From contig NZ_JH651379.1 in the NCBI RefSeq assembly GCF_000260115.1, forward strand, positions 1,178,001 to 1,242,000: 64,000 nt of DNA, given 5' to 3'. Numbering within the stretch: the first letter of the stretch is position 1; each line of letters begins with the position of its first letter. Source of the DNA: Galbibacter orientalis DSM 19592. GTDB lineage: Bacteria; Bacteroidota; Bacteroidia; Flavobacteriales; Flavobacteriaceae. A model generated the notes under the pieces. It did no database searches, was not told where the DNA came from, and saw nothing but the letters and a program-made list of their open reading frames with translations. This document shows, piece by piece, positions 36,827 to 45,452 of this stretch. A program made the position numbers and the translations under genes.

Positions 36827-36941
36827 CGGCATCTCATAAGGGGTGCTTTTTAGGGGTTAAATTTTATATTTTTCAACTAAAAAAAGGCTGAGATTATACC
36901 CATGGAACCTAGAACAGGTAATGCTGTTTAGGGATGGCCGA
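36827..36941 (+). ncRNA. TPP riboswitch (THI element)
   Basis: The conserved thi-box text is present: GGGGTGC at 36840-36846, GGCTGAGAT with ATACCC (36887-36901), GAACCTAGAACAGGTAATGC (36905-36924) and a closing AGGGATGG. The outer stem can pair CGGC-ATCTC with GGGATGGCCG. It should bind thiamine pyrophosphate and switch off the downstream TonB-dependent receptor. An expression hairpin with a T-run was not obvious in the 160-base remainder of the leader, so control may act on translation. Confidence 0.92.
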
Positions 36942-37104
36942 GTTTAAAAGCGGTTTTAAATATAAATTCGAAAAGAAGTTAATAAACAACTGTCTTTTTG
37001 AGTGGAGTTGGGAAGAAATATTTTCCCGAAGCTTTATAGGCAACAAATTAATTTTAATCAAACTAAAGAATAATAACCCCTTTTATTCGTAAAAACAATT
37101 ACGA

Positions 37105-39486
37105 ATGAAGTTTTTATTCACATTTTTAAGTCTTTTATTTCTAGGAGTCGAATTGAGTTCTGCCCAAGAATTTAAAGTATCAGGAACCTTTACCGATCAA
37201 GAGAATGTTGGTGTTCCAGGAGCTACGGTAATTTTAGAAAATACCAATAATGGTACGCAGACGGATGCAGATGGATATTATGAATTAGCTGTTCCACAAG
37301 GAAAGCAAGTTTTAGTTTTTACATTTTCAGCGCAAAATCCAATTACAAAAACAATTAATGTTACAGAAGATATGGTACTTAATGTGCAAATTTCTGAAGA
37401 CGATGTTATGTTGGATGAGGTTTTGGTTTCTGCAATTAGGGTAACTAGTGATACTCCAGTAACTTTTTCAAATCTTTCTGCGGAAGATATTGCACCTAGA
37501 AATTTAGGACAAGATATCCCTGTTTTAATGGGGTATTTACCGTCGGTGGTAACCACTTCCGATGCTGGAGCTGGTGTTGGATACACTGGAATTCGTGTGC
37601 GTGGGAGTGATGCTACCCGTGTCAATGTAACCATCAATGGAATCCCATATAACGATTCGGAATCTCATGGTAGTTTTTGGGTGAATATGCCCGATTTTGC
37701 ATCTTCTGTTGAGAATTTACAATTGCAACGTGGAGTTGGAACTTCTACTAATGGTGCTGGAGCTTTTGGAGCGAGTTTAAATTTATTAACGGATGCTGTA
37801 AATAAAGATCCTTATGCCGAGATTTCTGGTTCTGTTGGGAGTTTTGATACCCGAAAAGCAAATATAAAATTTAGCAGTGGCCTGCTTAATAACCATATAG
37901 AAGTTTCTGGGCGTTTGTCTCGAATAAAATCTGATGGATATATAGATAGAGCTGCCTCCGATTTGGAATCATACTTTTTACAAGGGGCTTATGTGGACGA
38001 TAATACCTTGATTAAAGCGCTCGTTTTTGGCGGACATGAAATTACGTACCAGTCGTGGAACGGAGTTGAAGACTGGCAAATAGAGCAATATGGAAGGACT
38101 TTTAATAGTGCTGGAGCTATTTATGATGAAGATGAAAATGTGGTGGATTATTATGATAATGAAGTAGACGATTATAAACAAGACCATTTTCAATTGCATT
38201 GGAATGAACAAGTTTCTGCAAATTGGAATACAAATCTAGCGATTCACTACACCCGTGGACGCGGATTTTTTGAGCAATACCGCCAAGATGATGATTTTGC
38301 AACCTACGGATTTGAGCCAGTTACCATAGATGGGGATTTGGTAAATACTACAGATTTAATTCGCCGTAGATGGCTTAGTAATCATTTTTATGGGACTACC
38401 TTTTCTGTAACTTACGAAAATGAAACGATGGAATTTATAGCTGGTGGCGCTTGGAATAAATATGAAGGCGACCATTTCGGGGAAATTATTTGGGCACGTT
38501 ATGCTGGCGATAGTGAAATTAGAGATCGCTATTATGATGATAACTCAACAAAAACCGACTTTAATAGTTTTGCAAAGTTAAATTATAAATTGACTGATAA
38601 TTTAAGTCTTTATGGAGATTTGCAATACCGCCGTGTAACTTACCAAGCTAATGGAGATGATACAGGTTTGGTAGACGATGAATTTGACTTTTTTAATCCG
38701 AAAGCAGGACTTACGTACAGTCTTAATGAAGCCAATAATTTATATTTTTCTTATGCCCGTGCTAATAGAGAGCCTAATCGTAACGATTACGAAAGTGGAA
38801 GTCCAGAGCCAGAAACTTTAAATGATTTTGAATTAGGATGGCGCTATGCTTCGCCAACAATTAAAGTAAACGCAAATACGTACTATATGCGTTATAAAAA
38901 CCAGTTGGTGTTAACAGGGGAGTTAAACGATGTTGGAGCGCCATTACGTAAAAATGTGGGCGATAGCTACCGATTAGGACTTGAAGTAGATGCTACTTTT
39001 TTCTTTGCTGATAAGTTTTTGCTTAAACCTAATTTAGCATTAAGTACTAATAAGAATCTAGATTTTTATTCTCAAATAGATGGAGAAGTGCAAGATTTAG
39101 GACATACCAATATATCGTATTCTCCTAATTTTGTTGCAGGAAATAACTTTACTTATTTACCCATTAGAAATTTACAATTGTCTTTCCTTTCTAAATATGT
39201 TTCTGAGCAATATTTAGGGAATACCGATGCCGAAAGTTCAAAATTGGATAGTTATTTTGTAAACGATTTTAATGTGCAATACACCATTGAGACGGAAAGT
39301 TTTTTTAAATCCATTGTACTAAGTGGCTTGGTAAACAATATTTTTGATGCTAAATACATCTCTAATGGATATTATTATACGTATGATGTTGGTAATGACG
39401 ATGGTTCTACCACTACTTTTGATGGAGCTGGGTATTATCCGCAAGCTGGAATTAACTTTCTAGTTGGTGCTACAATTACTTTTTAA
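37105..39486 (+). CDS. TonB-dependent receptor, probable thiamine transporter
   Basis: 793 residues. Signal peptide (ending SSAQ), then a CarboxypepD_reg-like domain (about 22-105, FTDQENVGVPGATVILENT), a plug domain (VTSDTPVTFSNLSAEDI, IRVRGSDATRVNVTINGIP) and a 22-strand-type barrel ending in an aromatic residue (VGATITF). The TPP riboswitch immediately upstream makes thiamine or its phosphates the likely cargo, as for the OMR1-type receptors known in Bacteroidota. No SusD partner is present. Confidence 0.9.
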   Translation: MKFLFTFLSLLFLGVELSSAQEFKVSGTFTDQENVGVPGATVILENTNNGTQTDADGYYELAVPQGKQVLVFTFSAQNPITKTINVTEDMVLNVQISEDDVMLDEVLVSAIRVTSDTPVTFSNLSAEDIAPRNLGQDIPVLMGYLPSVVTTSDAGAGVGYTGIRVRGSDATRVNVTINGIPYNDSESHGSFWVNMPDFASSVENLQLQRGVGTSTNGAGAFGASLNLLTDAVNKDPYAEISGSVGSFDTRKANIKFSSGLLNNHIEVSGRLSRIKSDGYIDRAASDLESYFLQGAYVDDNTLIKALVFGGHEITYQSWNGVEDWQIEQYGRTFNSAGAIYDEDENVVDYYDNEVDDYKQDHFQLHWNEQVSANWNTNLAIHYTRGRGFFEQYRQDDDFATYGFEPVTIDGDLVNTTDLIRRRWLSNHFYGTTFSVTYENETMEFIAGGAWNKYEGDHFGEIIWARYAGDSEIRDRYYDDNSTKTDFNSFAKLNYKLTDNLSLYGDLQYRRVTYQANGDDTGLVDDEFDFFNPKAGLTYSLNEANNLYFSYARANREPNRNDYESGSPEPETLNDFELGWRYASPTIKVNANTYYMRYKNQLVLTGELNDVGAPLRKNVGDSYRLGLEVDATFFFADKFLLKPNLALSTNKNLDFYSQIDGEVQDLGHTNISYSPNFVAGNNFTYLPIRNLQLSFLSKYVSEQYLGNTDAESSKLDSYFVNDFNVQYTIETESFFKSIVLSGLVNNIFDAKYISNGYYYTYDVGNDDGSTTTFDGAGYYPQAGINFLVGATITF

Positions 39487-39527
39487 TCTTCATAGAGGGT
39501 TTTTATTACAAGGAAATAATTAATAGT

Positions 39528-39666
39528 AGGCTGTCAAAAAGTAATTCATAGTTGTCAAACTGAGCTTGTCAAAGGAGCTTGTCGAAGTTTTAAACAACTA
39601 ACACTTAAAAAATCCTTCGGCAAGCTCCGGATAACATTTAGAGTTTAATTACTTTTTAGACAGCCT
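39528..39666 (+). repeat. Dispersed repeat family 'GCTTGTCGAAG', copy B
   Basis: 139 bases with inverted ends AGGCTGTC...GACAGCCT. The interior runs in the same order as copies A and C. It lies in the gap after the TonB receptor gene, where the long inverted ends followed by T-rich DNA may terminate transcription. Confidence 0.85.
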
Positions 39667-39690
39667 CTTTTTTGATGCTCATAATTACCT

Positions 39691-39698
39691 TAACTTTG
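39691..39698 (+). promoter_or_regulatory. Promoter -7 box of the Crp-like gene
   Basis: TAACTTTG fits TAnnTTTG. TTTG at 39671-39674 lies 16 bases before it. Its place argues for the ATG at 39726 and against an earlier in-frame ATG at 39672. Confidence 0.5.
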
Positions 39699-39725
39699 AA
39701 TGATCTCATAAAAAGCACCTCTAAG

Positions 39726-40289
39726 ATGAATCATTTTTTTCAGCATTTAAACAAATTTGTATCGGTAACAGACCAAGAATTTCAAGAGATTAGTACGTAT
39801 TTTGAGGTATTGAGTTTGGACAAAAAAGAGTGTGTTATGTTAGCAGGAAATCACTGCGATACAAACTATTTTGTTTTAAGTGGTTGTCTTCATATGTTTT
39901 TTACTGATGAAAGAGGAGTAGACCGAACCGTTCAATTTGCTATTGAAAACTGGTGGCTCACAGATGCACAAGCGCTTTATCATCAAAAGGTAACAGATTT
40001 TAATATTCAAGCTGTAGAAAATTCAGAAATATTAGTTATTAAATCTGATAAAGAAAGAGCGTTATTAGCACGTTTTCCGAAGCTGGAAATATATTTTAGA
40101 AGCATTTATCAAATTGCATACGGGGCTGCTTTAAAAAGAATGCAATATATTTTTAGCTATTCAAAAGAAGAGATTTTCTTTAGGTTTCGAGAAGAATTTC
40201 CTGAATTTGTAAATCGTGTTCCTCAATATTTAATTGCTACTTTTTTAGGATTAACTCCAGAATACCTCAGTAAAATTCGAGCCAAATGA
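39726..40289 (+). CDS. Crp/Fnr family transcriptional regulator
   Basis: 187 residues from ATG 39726. The N-terminal cyclic-nucleotide-binding-like domain (VMLAGNHCDTNYFVLSGCLHMFF) is followed by a long helix and a short C-terminal winged helix (YLIATFLGLTPEYLSKIRAK). Many Bacteroidota have such Crp-like proteins whose ligand is unknown. It is followed by an AhpD-like gene, a frequent pairing, suggesting control of that neighbour. Confidence 0.88.
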   Translation: MNHFFQHLNKFVSVTDQEFQEISTYFEVLSLDKKECVMLAGNHCDTNYFVLSGCLHMFFTDERGVDRTVQFAIENWWLTDAQALYHQKVTDFNIQAVENSEILVIKSDKERALLARFPKLEIYFRSIYQIAYGAALKRMQYIFSYSKEEIFFRFREEFPEFVNRVPQYLIATFLGLTPEYLSKIRAK

Positions 40290-40360
40290 TTTTCTTAAAC
40301 TAGATTAATTTTTTTGAGATTTATAGATTCTATTTTTGAGGATAATTAAAACAATTACTC

Positions 40361-40795
40361 ATGGAAAAGAGAATTCAAATAGATGTTTTAGAGCCTGAGG
40401 CTTATAAAGCCATGTACGCATTAGAAAAATATTTGGCAGCAAGTAAGCTTAGTAATACGCATAAAGAACTTGTTAAAATCCGTGCTTCTCAAATTAATGG
40501 TTGTGCTTTTTGTATTGATATGCATACCAAAGATGCTTTAAAAAACGGCGAAACACAGCAACGTATTTTTTTGATCAGTGCATGGCGAGAAACCGATTTA
40601 TTTTCTGAGGAAGAAAAAGTAGTGTTACAGCTTACCGAAGAGGTTACATTAATCCATAAACAGGGATTAACATCTGAAACTTATAATAAAGCGCTTGATT
40701 TTTTTGATGAAAATTATTTAGCACAAATTATAATGGCTATTACAACAATTAACGCTTGGAATAGAATTGCGGTAAGTACGCATAAACCTTTTTAA
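40361..40795 (+). CDS. Carboxymuconolactone decarboxylase/AhpD-like protein
   Basis: 144 residues, all helical. The redox motif CAFCIDMHTKDA (CxxC with the following His) is the AhpD signature, so a peroxidase-type reductant or related activity is likelier than lactone decarboxylation. A -7 box TATTTTTG lies at 40331-40338. It sits 71 bases after the Crp-like gene. Confidence 0.9.
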   Translation: MEKRIQIDVLEPEAYKAMYALEKYLAASKLSNTHKELVKIRASQINGCAFCIDMHTKDALKNGETQQRIFLISAWRETDLFSEEEKVVLQLTEEVTLIHKQGLTSETYNKALDFFDENYLAQIIMAITTINAWNRIAVSTHKPF

Positions 40796-41052
40796 TATTC
40801 TATGAGGATTTAAAACTAGAAAAGGAAAGCGAGATTTTAAAAAGGATTCTCTATAAATTAAAGATTTTAGGGGATTAAAATATAGTCTTTGTTCTTTTTC
40901 CTGATAGGGAGGCGGTCTTGTATTTTTACTCGGACATTAATACATTAAAATAATAAAAATAAACACATTAAATTCGCTATACTAATTTTGGAATCTAACC
41001 AAGATGTTGATTTGTGAATTTTATCAGATAAATAAAAAATAAATATTAACAG

Positions 41053-41808
41053 ATGAAAACCATTATTAAAGTTTTAGTTTTAGCGCTATTTGTTTTTGCG
41101 AGTTGTACTGTAAAAAACTCAAAAGAGGATGCTAAAAAAGTTACAGAAACAGTAGAAGTAGAGAGTACGCAAAAGAGCACAAAAGAAATTGATGAAAGTC
41201 TTCCTACCATCGGACTTTTAATGTACGACCGTGTTTTAATGACCGAAGTAACAGCTCCTATGGATGTGTTTTCTAAGCATACCGAAGCAGGAGACACATT
41301 ATTTAACGTAATTACCATTGCAGAAACGTTGGATCCGGTAGAAACCGAAGAAGGGCTAGTTGTAGTTCCAGATTTTACATTTGATACCGCACCAAAACTC
41401 GACGTTTTATTTGTGCCAAGTGCTTATGATATGTGGACTGCCGTAAGGAATGAAAAATTGGTGAATTTTATTATTGAAAAAAATAAAGAAACCACATATA
41501 CGGTTAGTAATTGTGGTGGGGCACAACTTATTGGGAAATCTGGAATTGCTAGTGGAAAGAAAATTGTTACGTGGATTGGTGGGGGAGAACAACTGCAAAA
41601 GGATTATCCAGATTTATTAGTGCAAAACGATGCTGAGGTTAGCTTTGTAACCGATGGAAAATTCTATTCTTCTAACGGAAATTTAGCTAGTTATATTTCT
41701 TCTTTAGAGCTTTTAGAAAAAATGACTAGCAAAGAACAACGATTGTTTGTAGAATCGTATTTGTATTTAGATAGATTGAAAGATTGGGATTTTAACGAGC
41801 AGAAATAG
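41053..41808 (+). CDS. DJ-1/PfpI family lipoprotein
   Basis: 251 residues. The signal ends in VFASC (lipobox), followed by a charged linker rich in Lys/Glu/Thr and a DJ-1/PfpI domain (IGLLMYDRVLMTEVTAPMDVF). The nucleophile elbow is VSNCGGAQLIG with Cys. Most relatives are cytoplasmic, so export as a lipoprotein is unusual. Family members include glyoxalases, chaperones and isonitrile hydratases; the activity here is open. Confidence 0.85.
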   Translation: MKTIIKVLVLALFVFASCTVKNSKEDAKKVTETVEVESTQKSTKEIDESLPTIGLLMYDRVLMTEVTAPMDVFSKHTEAGDTLFNVITIAETLDPVETEEGLVVVPDFTFDTAPKLDVLFVPSAYDMWTAVRNEKLVNFIIEKNKETTYTVSNCGGAQLIGKSGIASGKKIVTWIGGGEQLQKDYPDLLVQNDAEVSFVTDGKFYSSNGNLASYISSLELLEKMTSKEQRLFVESYLYLDRLKDWDFNEQK

Positions 41809-41940
41809 CGAGAAAGCTTTTAATCCCCCAAAGACTAAAACCAAAAAACTATTTGTAGTCTATAACCGAGCTTTTAGAAGTTTATATAGGTGTAAAAGAA
41901 TGCAATTTCCATTCTCAAAATCAGTATAGATAACCTTTAG

Positions 41941-42459
41941 TTACAATAAAATGCTTTCAATTTCTTTCCAGTTGTTAACTCGTTGATGTCCTTTATCGCG
42001 ACCCATATTATGGGGTTGAGTATATAAAAGAGTTGTTTTTTTAAAGTAATCGAGGTTTTTGAAATGGTCGTCAATTAAAATATCCCCTTGAACAGGAATT
42101 TTAGATCCGCAAAGAATTATTTGCTTCCAGTGTAAAAAAGGGAAATGTTCTTGTAGCCAATCGTATTTTTCGCGTAAGCTGTTTGGAAATTCCATTGCCG
42201 ATGAGACAATAAAAATATCGTATACGTTATTAAGCTTTTTCATTACTTCAATAGCGTTTTCAATTACAGGAGCATCCCGAAAGAAACCAGCCTTATGAAC
42301 ATAACTGAGATAGTTTGGAAAAGCATCTGCTTCAGAAACTCCAATTACATCTTCTCTTTGTATTTTTTTACCTGTAATATTAGATTCTAACCGGAAAAAC
42401 TGCTGATAGGTATCGGCTAACACCCCATCCATATCAACTAGAAGTCTTTTTTGTGCCAT
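41941..42459 (-). CDS. 5'-nucleotidase of the NT5C (deoxyribonucleotidase) type
   Basis: 172 residues, HAD superfamily. Motif I is LLVDMDGVLADT near the N-terminus, motif II is FIVSSAME and motif III/IV is ILIDDHFKNL. These enzymes remove the 5' phosphate from nucleoside monophosphates. It lies 5 bases downstream of the Rieske-like gene on the same strand, so the two are probably cotranscribed. Confidence 0.88.
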   Translation of the reverse strand: MAQKRLLVDMDGVLADTYQQFFRLESNITGKKIQREDVIGVSEADAFPNYLSYVHKAGFFRDAPVIENAIEVMKKLNNVYDIFIVSSAMEFPNSLREKYDWLQEHFPFLHWKQIILCGSKIPVQGDILIDDHFKNLDYFKKTTLLYTQPHNMGRDKGHQRVNNWKEIESILL

Positions 42460-42464
42460 AATAA

Positions 42465-42905
42465 TTAATTATATATCCGAACGTTGCTACCTTCTGCTGA
42501 AACACTATATTCTTGTAGTGGGTATGCTTTACCTTCACCAGAAAATTCAGAAACAAGGCTTCCACCAGCTAGTTCATATTCATAATCTTCACAACTACAT
42601 TTACAAGTTACCCCACTCAGCGTCATTGTAGAACAATTATTTGGTGGATGATTTGGGCAACTAGCTTCCCAAGCTCTATAACTTCCGAAAAGATTAATAA
42701 CAAAAATTCCTCGAATCCCAACATTAGAATTGTTTACATAGACTGCCGTTCCAGGAGTTGCTAAATTAGCGTATTGAGGAAGGTTTAAGTTTATGTTATA
42801 GCTAAAACCAGGTTCTATTAAATTTGGATTATCAAAGGAAGAATCGTCACTGCTACATGCAGTAACAATAAATAGAATTGATAAAATGTAAAAAAGATGT
42901 CTCAT
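42465..42905 (-). CDS. Degenerate Rieske-like lipoprotein
   Basis: 146 residues. The lipobox is VTACSSDDS. The C-terminal half follows the Rieske layout: CPNHPPNNC, then CKCSCEDYEYELAGG and a YPLQEYSV end. In true Rieske proteins the second cluster reads C-x-x-H; here a Glu stands where the second His should be and the first site is C-P-N-H instead of C-x-H. A normal 2Fe-2S cluster is therefore doubtful. It faces greA divergently. Confidence 0.6.
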   Translation of the reverse strand: MRHLFYILSILFIVTACSSDDSSFDNPNLIEPGFSYNINLNLPQYANLATPGTAVYVNNSNVGIRGIFVINLFGSYRAWEASCPNHPPNNCSTMTLSGVTCKCSCEDYEYELAGGSLVSEFSGEGKAYPLQEYSVSAEGSNVRIYN

Positions 42906-43022
42906 TAATAAATGTTATAAAGTGCGCAAGTTACAATAAATTCAATCTGAAAAATATTGAACGTAAAACGAATCAATATATTATTTGATAGTATATGATA
43001 TTTTCTACAATAATTTTCGTCG

Positions 43023-43051
43023 TTTGCGTTGACTAAAATTTTGTATATTTG
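43023..43051 (+). promoter_or_regulatory. Promoter of greA
   Basis: TTTG (43023-43026), a 17-base spacer and TATATTTG (43044-43051), close to the Bacteroidota consensus. Confidence 0.6.
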
Positions 43052-43055
43052 TTTA

Positions 43056-43082
43056 AATCCTCTTTGGAAAAGGGGATTTTTT
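43056..43082 (+). terminator. Leader terminator hairpin before greA
   Basis: AATCCTCTTT-GGA-AAAGGGGATT stem (one G-T pair) followed by T-rich sequence, lying between the promoter and the greA ATG at 43104. It would stop most transcripts within about 25 bases of the start. Confidence 0.65.
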
Positions 43083-43103
43083 GTATTTATAAAAGATGAA
43101 GTC

Positions 43104-43580
43104 ATGAGTAACGTATCTTATTACACAGAAGAGGGAATAAAAAAATTAAGAGCAGAATTAGAGCAACTAAAAAGTATTGAACGCCCAAAGGCATCACAAG
43201 CAATAGCAGAAGCAAGAGATAAAGGAGATTTATCTGAAAATGCAGAATATGATGCGGCAAAAGAGGCGCAAGGGTTATTGGAAATGCGGATTTCTAAAAT
43301 GGAAGCAACATTGGCAAATGCCCGTGTTATTGATGAATCTCAATTGGATACATCAAAAGTTTTAGCACTTTCTAATGTTAAAATAAAAAACCATGCCAAT
43401 GGGATGGAAATGACCTATAAATTGGTAGCAGAAAGTGAAGCCGATCTAAAAACAGGAAAAATATCTGTAAATTCTCCTATCGGAAAAGGTCTTTTAGGGA
43501 AGTCTGTTGGAGAAATAGCAGAGGTTAAAGTGCCAAATGGAACTTTACAATTTGAAATATTAGAAATAACAAGAGGATAA
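43104..43580 (+). CDS. greA: Transcription elongation factor GreA
   Basis: 158 residues from ATG 43104, the standard GreA length; the earlier ATG at 43029 overlaps the promoter and is rejected. The N-terminal coiled coil has the acidic tip motif (ARDKGDLSENAEYDAAKEAQ: Asp and Glu at the tip) and the C-terminal FKBP-like domain contains INSPIGKGLLGKSVGE-like text (VNSPIGKGLLGK). GreA stimulates transcript cleavage in backtracked RNA polymerase. Confidence 0.96.
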   Translation: MSNVSYYTEEGIKKLRAELEQLKSIERPKASQAIAEARDKGDLSENAEYDAAKEAQGLLEMRISKMEATLANARVIDESQLDTSKVLALSNVKIKNHANGMEMTYKLVAESEADLKTGKISVNSPIGKGLLGKSVGEIAEVKVPNGTLQFEILEITRG

Positions 43581-43640
43581 AATTCATTTGCAGTTTTTGG
43601 TTTTTTGTATATTTAACTTTCATTATAAAAACCAGAACTA

Positions 43641-44567
43641 ATGCACAGAAGAAAATTTCTTCATAATACAATAGCAACAAGTGTTGGGGCTTCAGTATTT
43701 ACTACTGGAGCCTTTGCTTTTTCTAAGTCTATACAAACACCACCACATCAATTTAATTTAAAGTATGCTCCACATATTGGAATGTTTAAAAATCATGCTG
43801 GAGAGGATGTTATCGACCAATTAAATTTTATGGCAGATCAAGGCTTTACAGCCTTTGAAGATAATAATATGCGTACCCGCCCCATTGCCGAGCAAGAAGC
43901 CATGGCTAAAACTATGGAGAAAAGAGGAATAACCATGGGCGTTTTTGTAGCTCATGAAATTTATTGGAGTGAACCAAACCTTACAAATGGAGACGAAAAC
44001 CTGCGCAAAGAATTTTTAAAGTATATCCAAGATTCTGTGGCAGTTGCTAAGCGTGTAAATGCCAAATGGGTTACAGTAGTTCCTGGGTATGTAGACTTAA
44101 GATTAGAACATGGCTATCAAACTGCTAATGTTGTGGAATCGCTTAAACAAGCATCGGCAATTTTAGAGCCTCATGGTATAACAATGGTATTAGAGCCACT
44201 AAATTATATGAATCATCCTGGGTTATTCTTAAAAAAATCTGCTCAGGCATATGAAATTTGTAAAGCCGTTGATTCGCCTTCGTGTAAGATTCTTTTTGAT
44301 GTGTATCATCAGCAAATAACTGAAGGGAATTTGATTCCGAATATAGAAGCTTCTTGGGATGAAATTGCTTATTTCCAAATGGGTGATAACCCAGGAAGGA
44401 ATGAGCCTACCACTGGAGAAATTAACTACAAAAATATTTTTAAATATATTCATGAGAAAGGATTTAAGGGTGTTTTAGGGATGGAACATGGAAACTCAAA
44501 AGCGGGTAAAGAAGGAGAGCTTGCAGTAATTGAAGCTTATAAAGAAATGGATAATTTTTTAGGGTAA
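43641..44567 (+). CDS. Exported TIM-barrel sugar isomerase-like protein (hydroxypyruvate isomerase family)
   Basis: 308 residues. The N-terminus HRRKFLHNTIATSVGAS is a Tat-like signal. The xylose-isomerase-like TIM barrel follows: YAPHIGMF, MADQGFTAFED, VVPGYVDLRLEHGY, LEPLNYMNHPGLFL (metal/active-site region), LFDVYHQQITEG and MGDNPGRNEP. These match hydroxypyruvate isomerase (Hyi) relatives. It is the first of a three-gene operon with a deacetylase and a permease (gaps of 6 and 12 bases), suggesting breakdown of a sugar or amino sugar. Confidence 0.85.
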   Translation: MHRRKFLHNTIATSVGASVFTTGAFAFSKSIQTPPHQFNLKYAPHIGMFKNHAGEDVIDQLNFMADQGFTAFEDNNMRTRPIAEQEAMAKTMEKRGITMGVFVAHEIYWSEPNLTNGDENLRKEFLKYIQDSVAVAKRVNAKWVTVVPGYVDLRLEHGYQTANVVESLKQASAILEPHGITMVLEPLNYMNHPGLFLKKSAQAYEICKAVDSPSCKILFDVYHQQITEGNLIPNIEASWDEIAYFQMGDNPGRNEPTTGEINYKNIFKYIHEKGFKGVLGMEHGNSKAGKEGELAVIEAYKEMDNFLG

Positions 44568-44573
44568 TTTCTG

Positions 44574-45440
44574 ATGAAAGATATAGTTGAAAAATTAGGC
44601 TACTTACCAACCGATAAACTTTTAATAATTCATGCGGATGATGCTGGTTTGTGTTTTGCAGAAAACGAAGCAACTAAAAAAGCATTAGAGAAAGGAATTG
44701 TTAATTCTACAAGCATTATGATGCCTTGCTCATGGGCGTATGAAATGGCAGTTTATGCCAAAGAAAATCCGCAGTTTGATTATGGAATTCATTTAACATT
44801 GACTTGCGAATGGAAGAATTATAAGTTTGGTCCTGTGCTTTCAGCAGCAGAAGTACCTAGTTTAGTGGATAAAAATGGGCATTTTTATCCGAAGCGTGCC
44901 ATGGTAAAACAAAATGTAAATCCTTCTGAAGTAAAAAAAGAATTAAAAGCTCAAATAGAATTGGCTATTGCTTGGGGGGTAAAACCAACACACTTGGATT
45001 CTCACATGTTTTGTTTAGGCTTAACCAAGGAAATTATAAATGTATACAGGGAGTTAGGGAAAGAATATAACCTAGCTATTTTTCTGAGCAAACAGTTGTT
45101 GGGCGATTTTAATATGGAAACTGAAAAATATATTTTGGATACAGATTTTACTATTGAAAGTGTTTTTACAGGTGAGTGGAAATGGTTTGATGGTGCTGGT
45201 CTTGATGCTTATTATAAACATGCTATTGAAAGTTTGCAAAATGGAATAAATATTATTTTAATTCACCCTGCTTTTAATAACGAAGAAATGCAATGGGTTG
45301 CTATCGATCATCCAAATTTTGGGGCTGAATGGCGACAAGTAGATTTTGATTTTTTTACTGATAAAAGCACTCAGAAGTTGTTAAAAGAAAAAGAGGTAAA
45401 ACTGATTACGTGGCGAGATATTAAAAAAGTTTTATCATAA
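44574..45440 (+). CDS. ChbG/YdjC-type carbohydrate deacetylase
   Basis: 288 residues. The YdjC metal and catalytic motifs are present: IIHADDAGLCFAENEAT (Asp-Asp), YGIHLTLTCEW (His) and THLDSHMF (His pair). The family removes acetyl groups from small chito-oligosaccharides or similar amino sugars. It is translated right after the isomerase-like gene. There is no signal peptide, so it acts in the cytoplasm. Confidence 0.9.
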   Translation: MKDIVEKLGYLPTDKLLIIHADDAGLCFAENEATKKALEKGIVNSTSIMMPCSWAYEMAVYAKENPQFDYGIHLTLTCEWKNYKFGPVLSAAEVPSLVDKNGHFYPKRAMVKQNVNPSEVKKELKAQIELAIAWGVKPTHLDSHMFCLGLTKEIINVYRELGKEYNLAIFLSKQLLGDFNMETEKYILDTDFTIESVFTGEWKWFDGAGLDAYYKHAIESLQNGINIILIHPAFNNEEMQWVAIDHPNFGAEWRQVDFDFFTDKSTQKLLKEKEVKLITWRDIKKVLS

Positions 45441-45452
45441 GGAACTGTATTT

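Noticed and set aside
40921-41002. TTTTTACTC with TTTTGG upstream of the DJ-1-like gene
   Set aside because: Spacing is 62 instead of 93 and there is no GC 10 bases after the GG.
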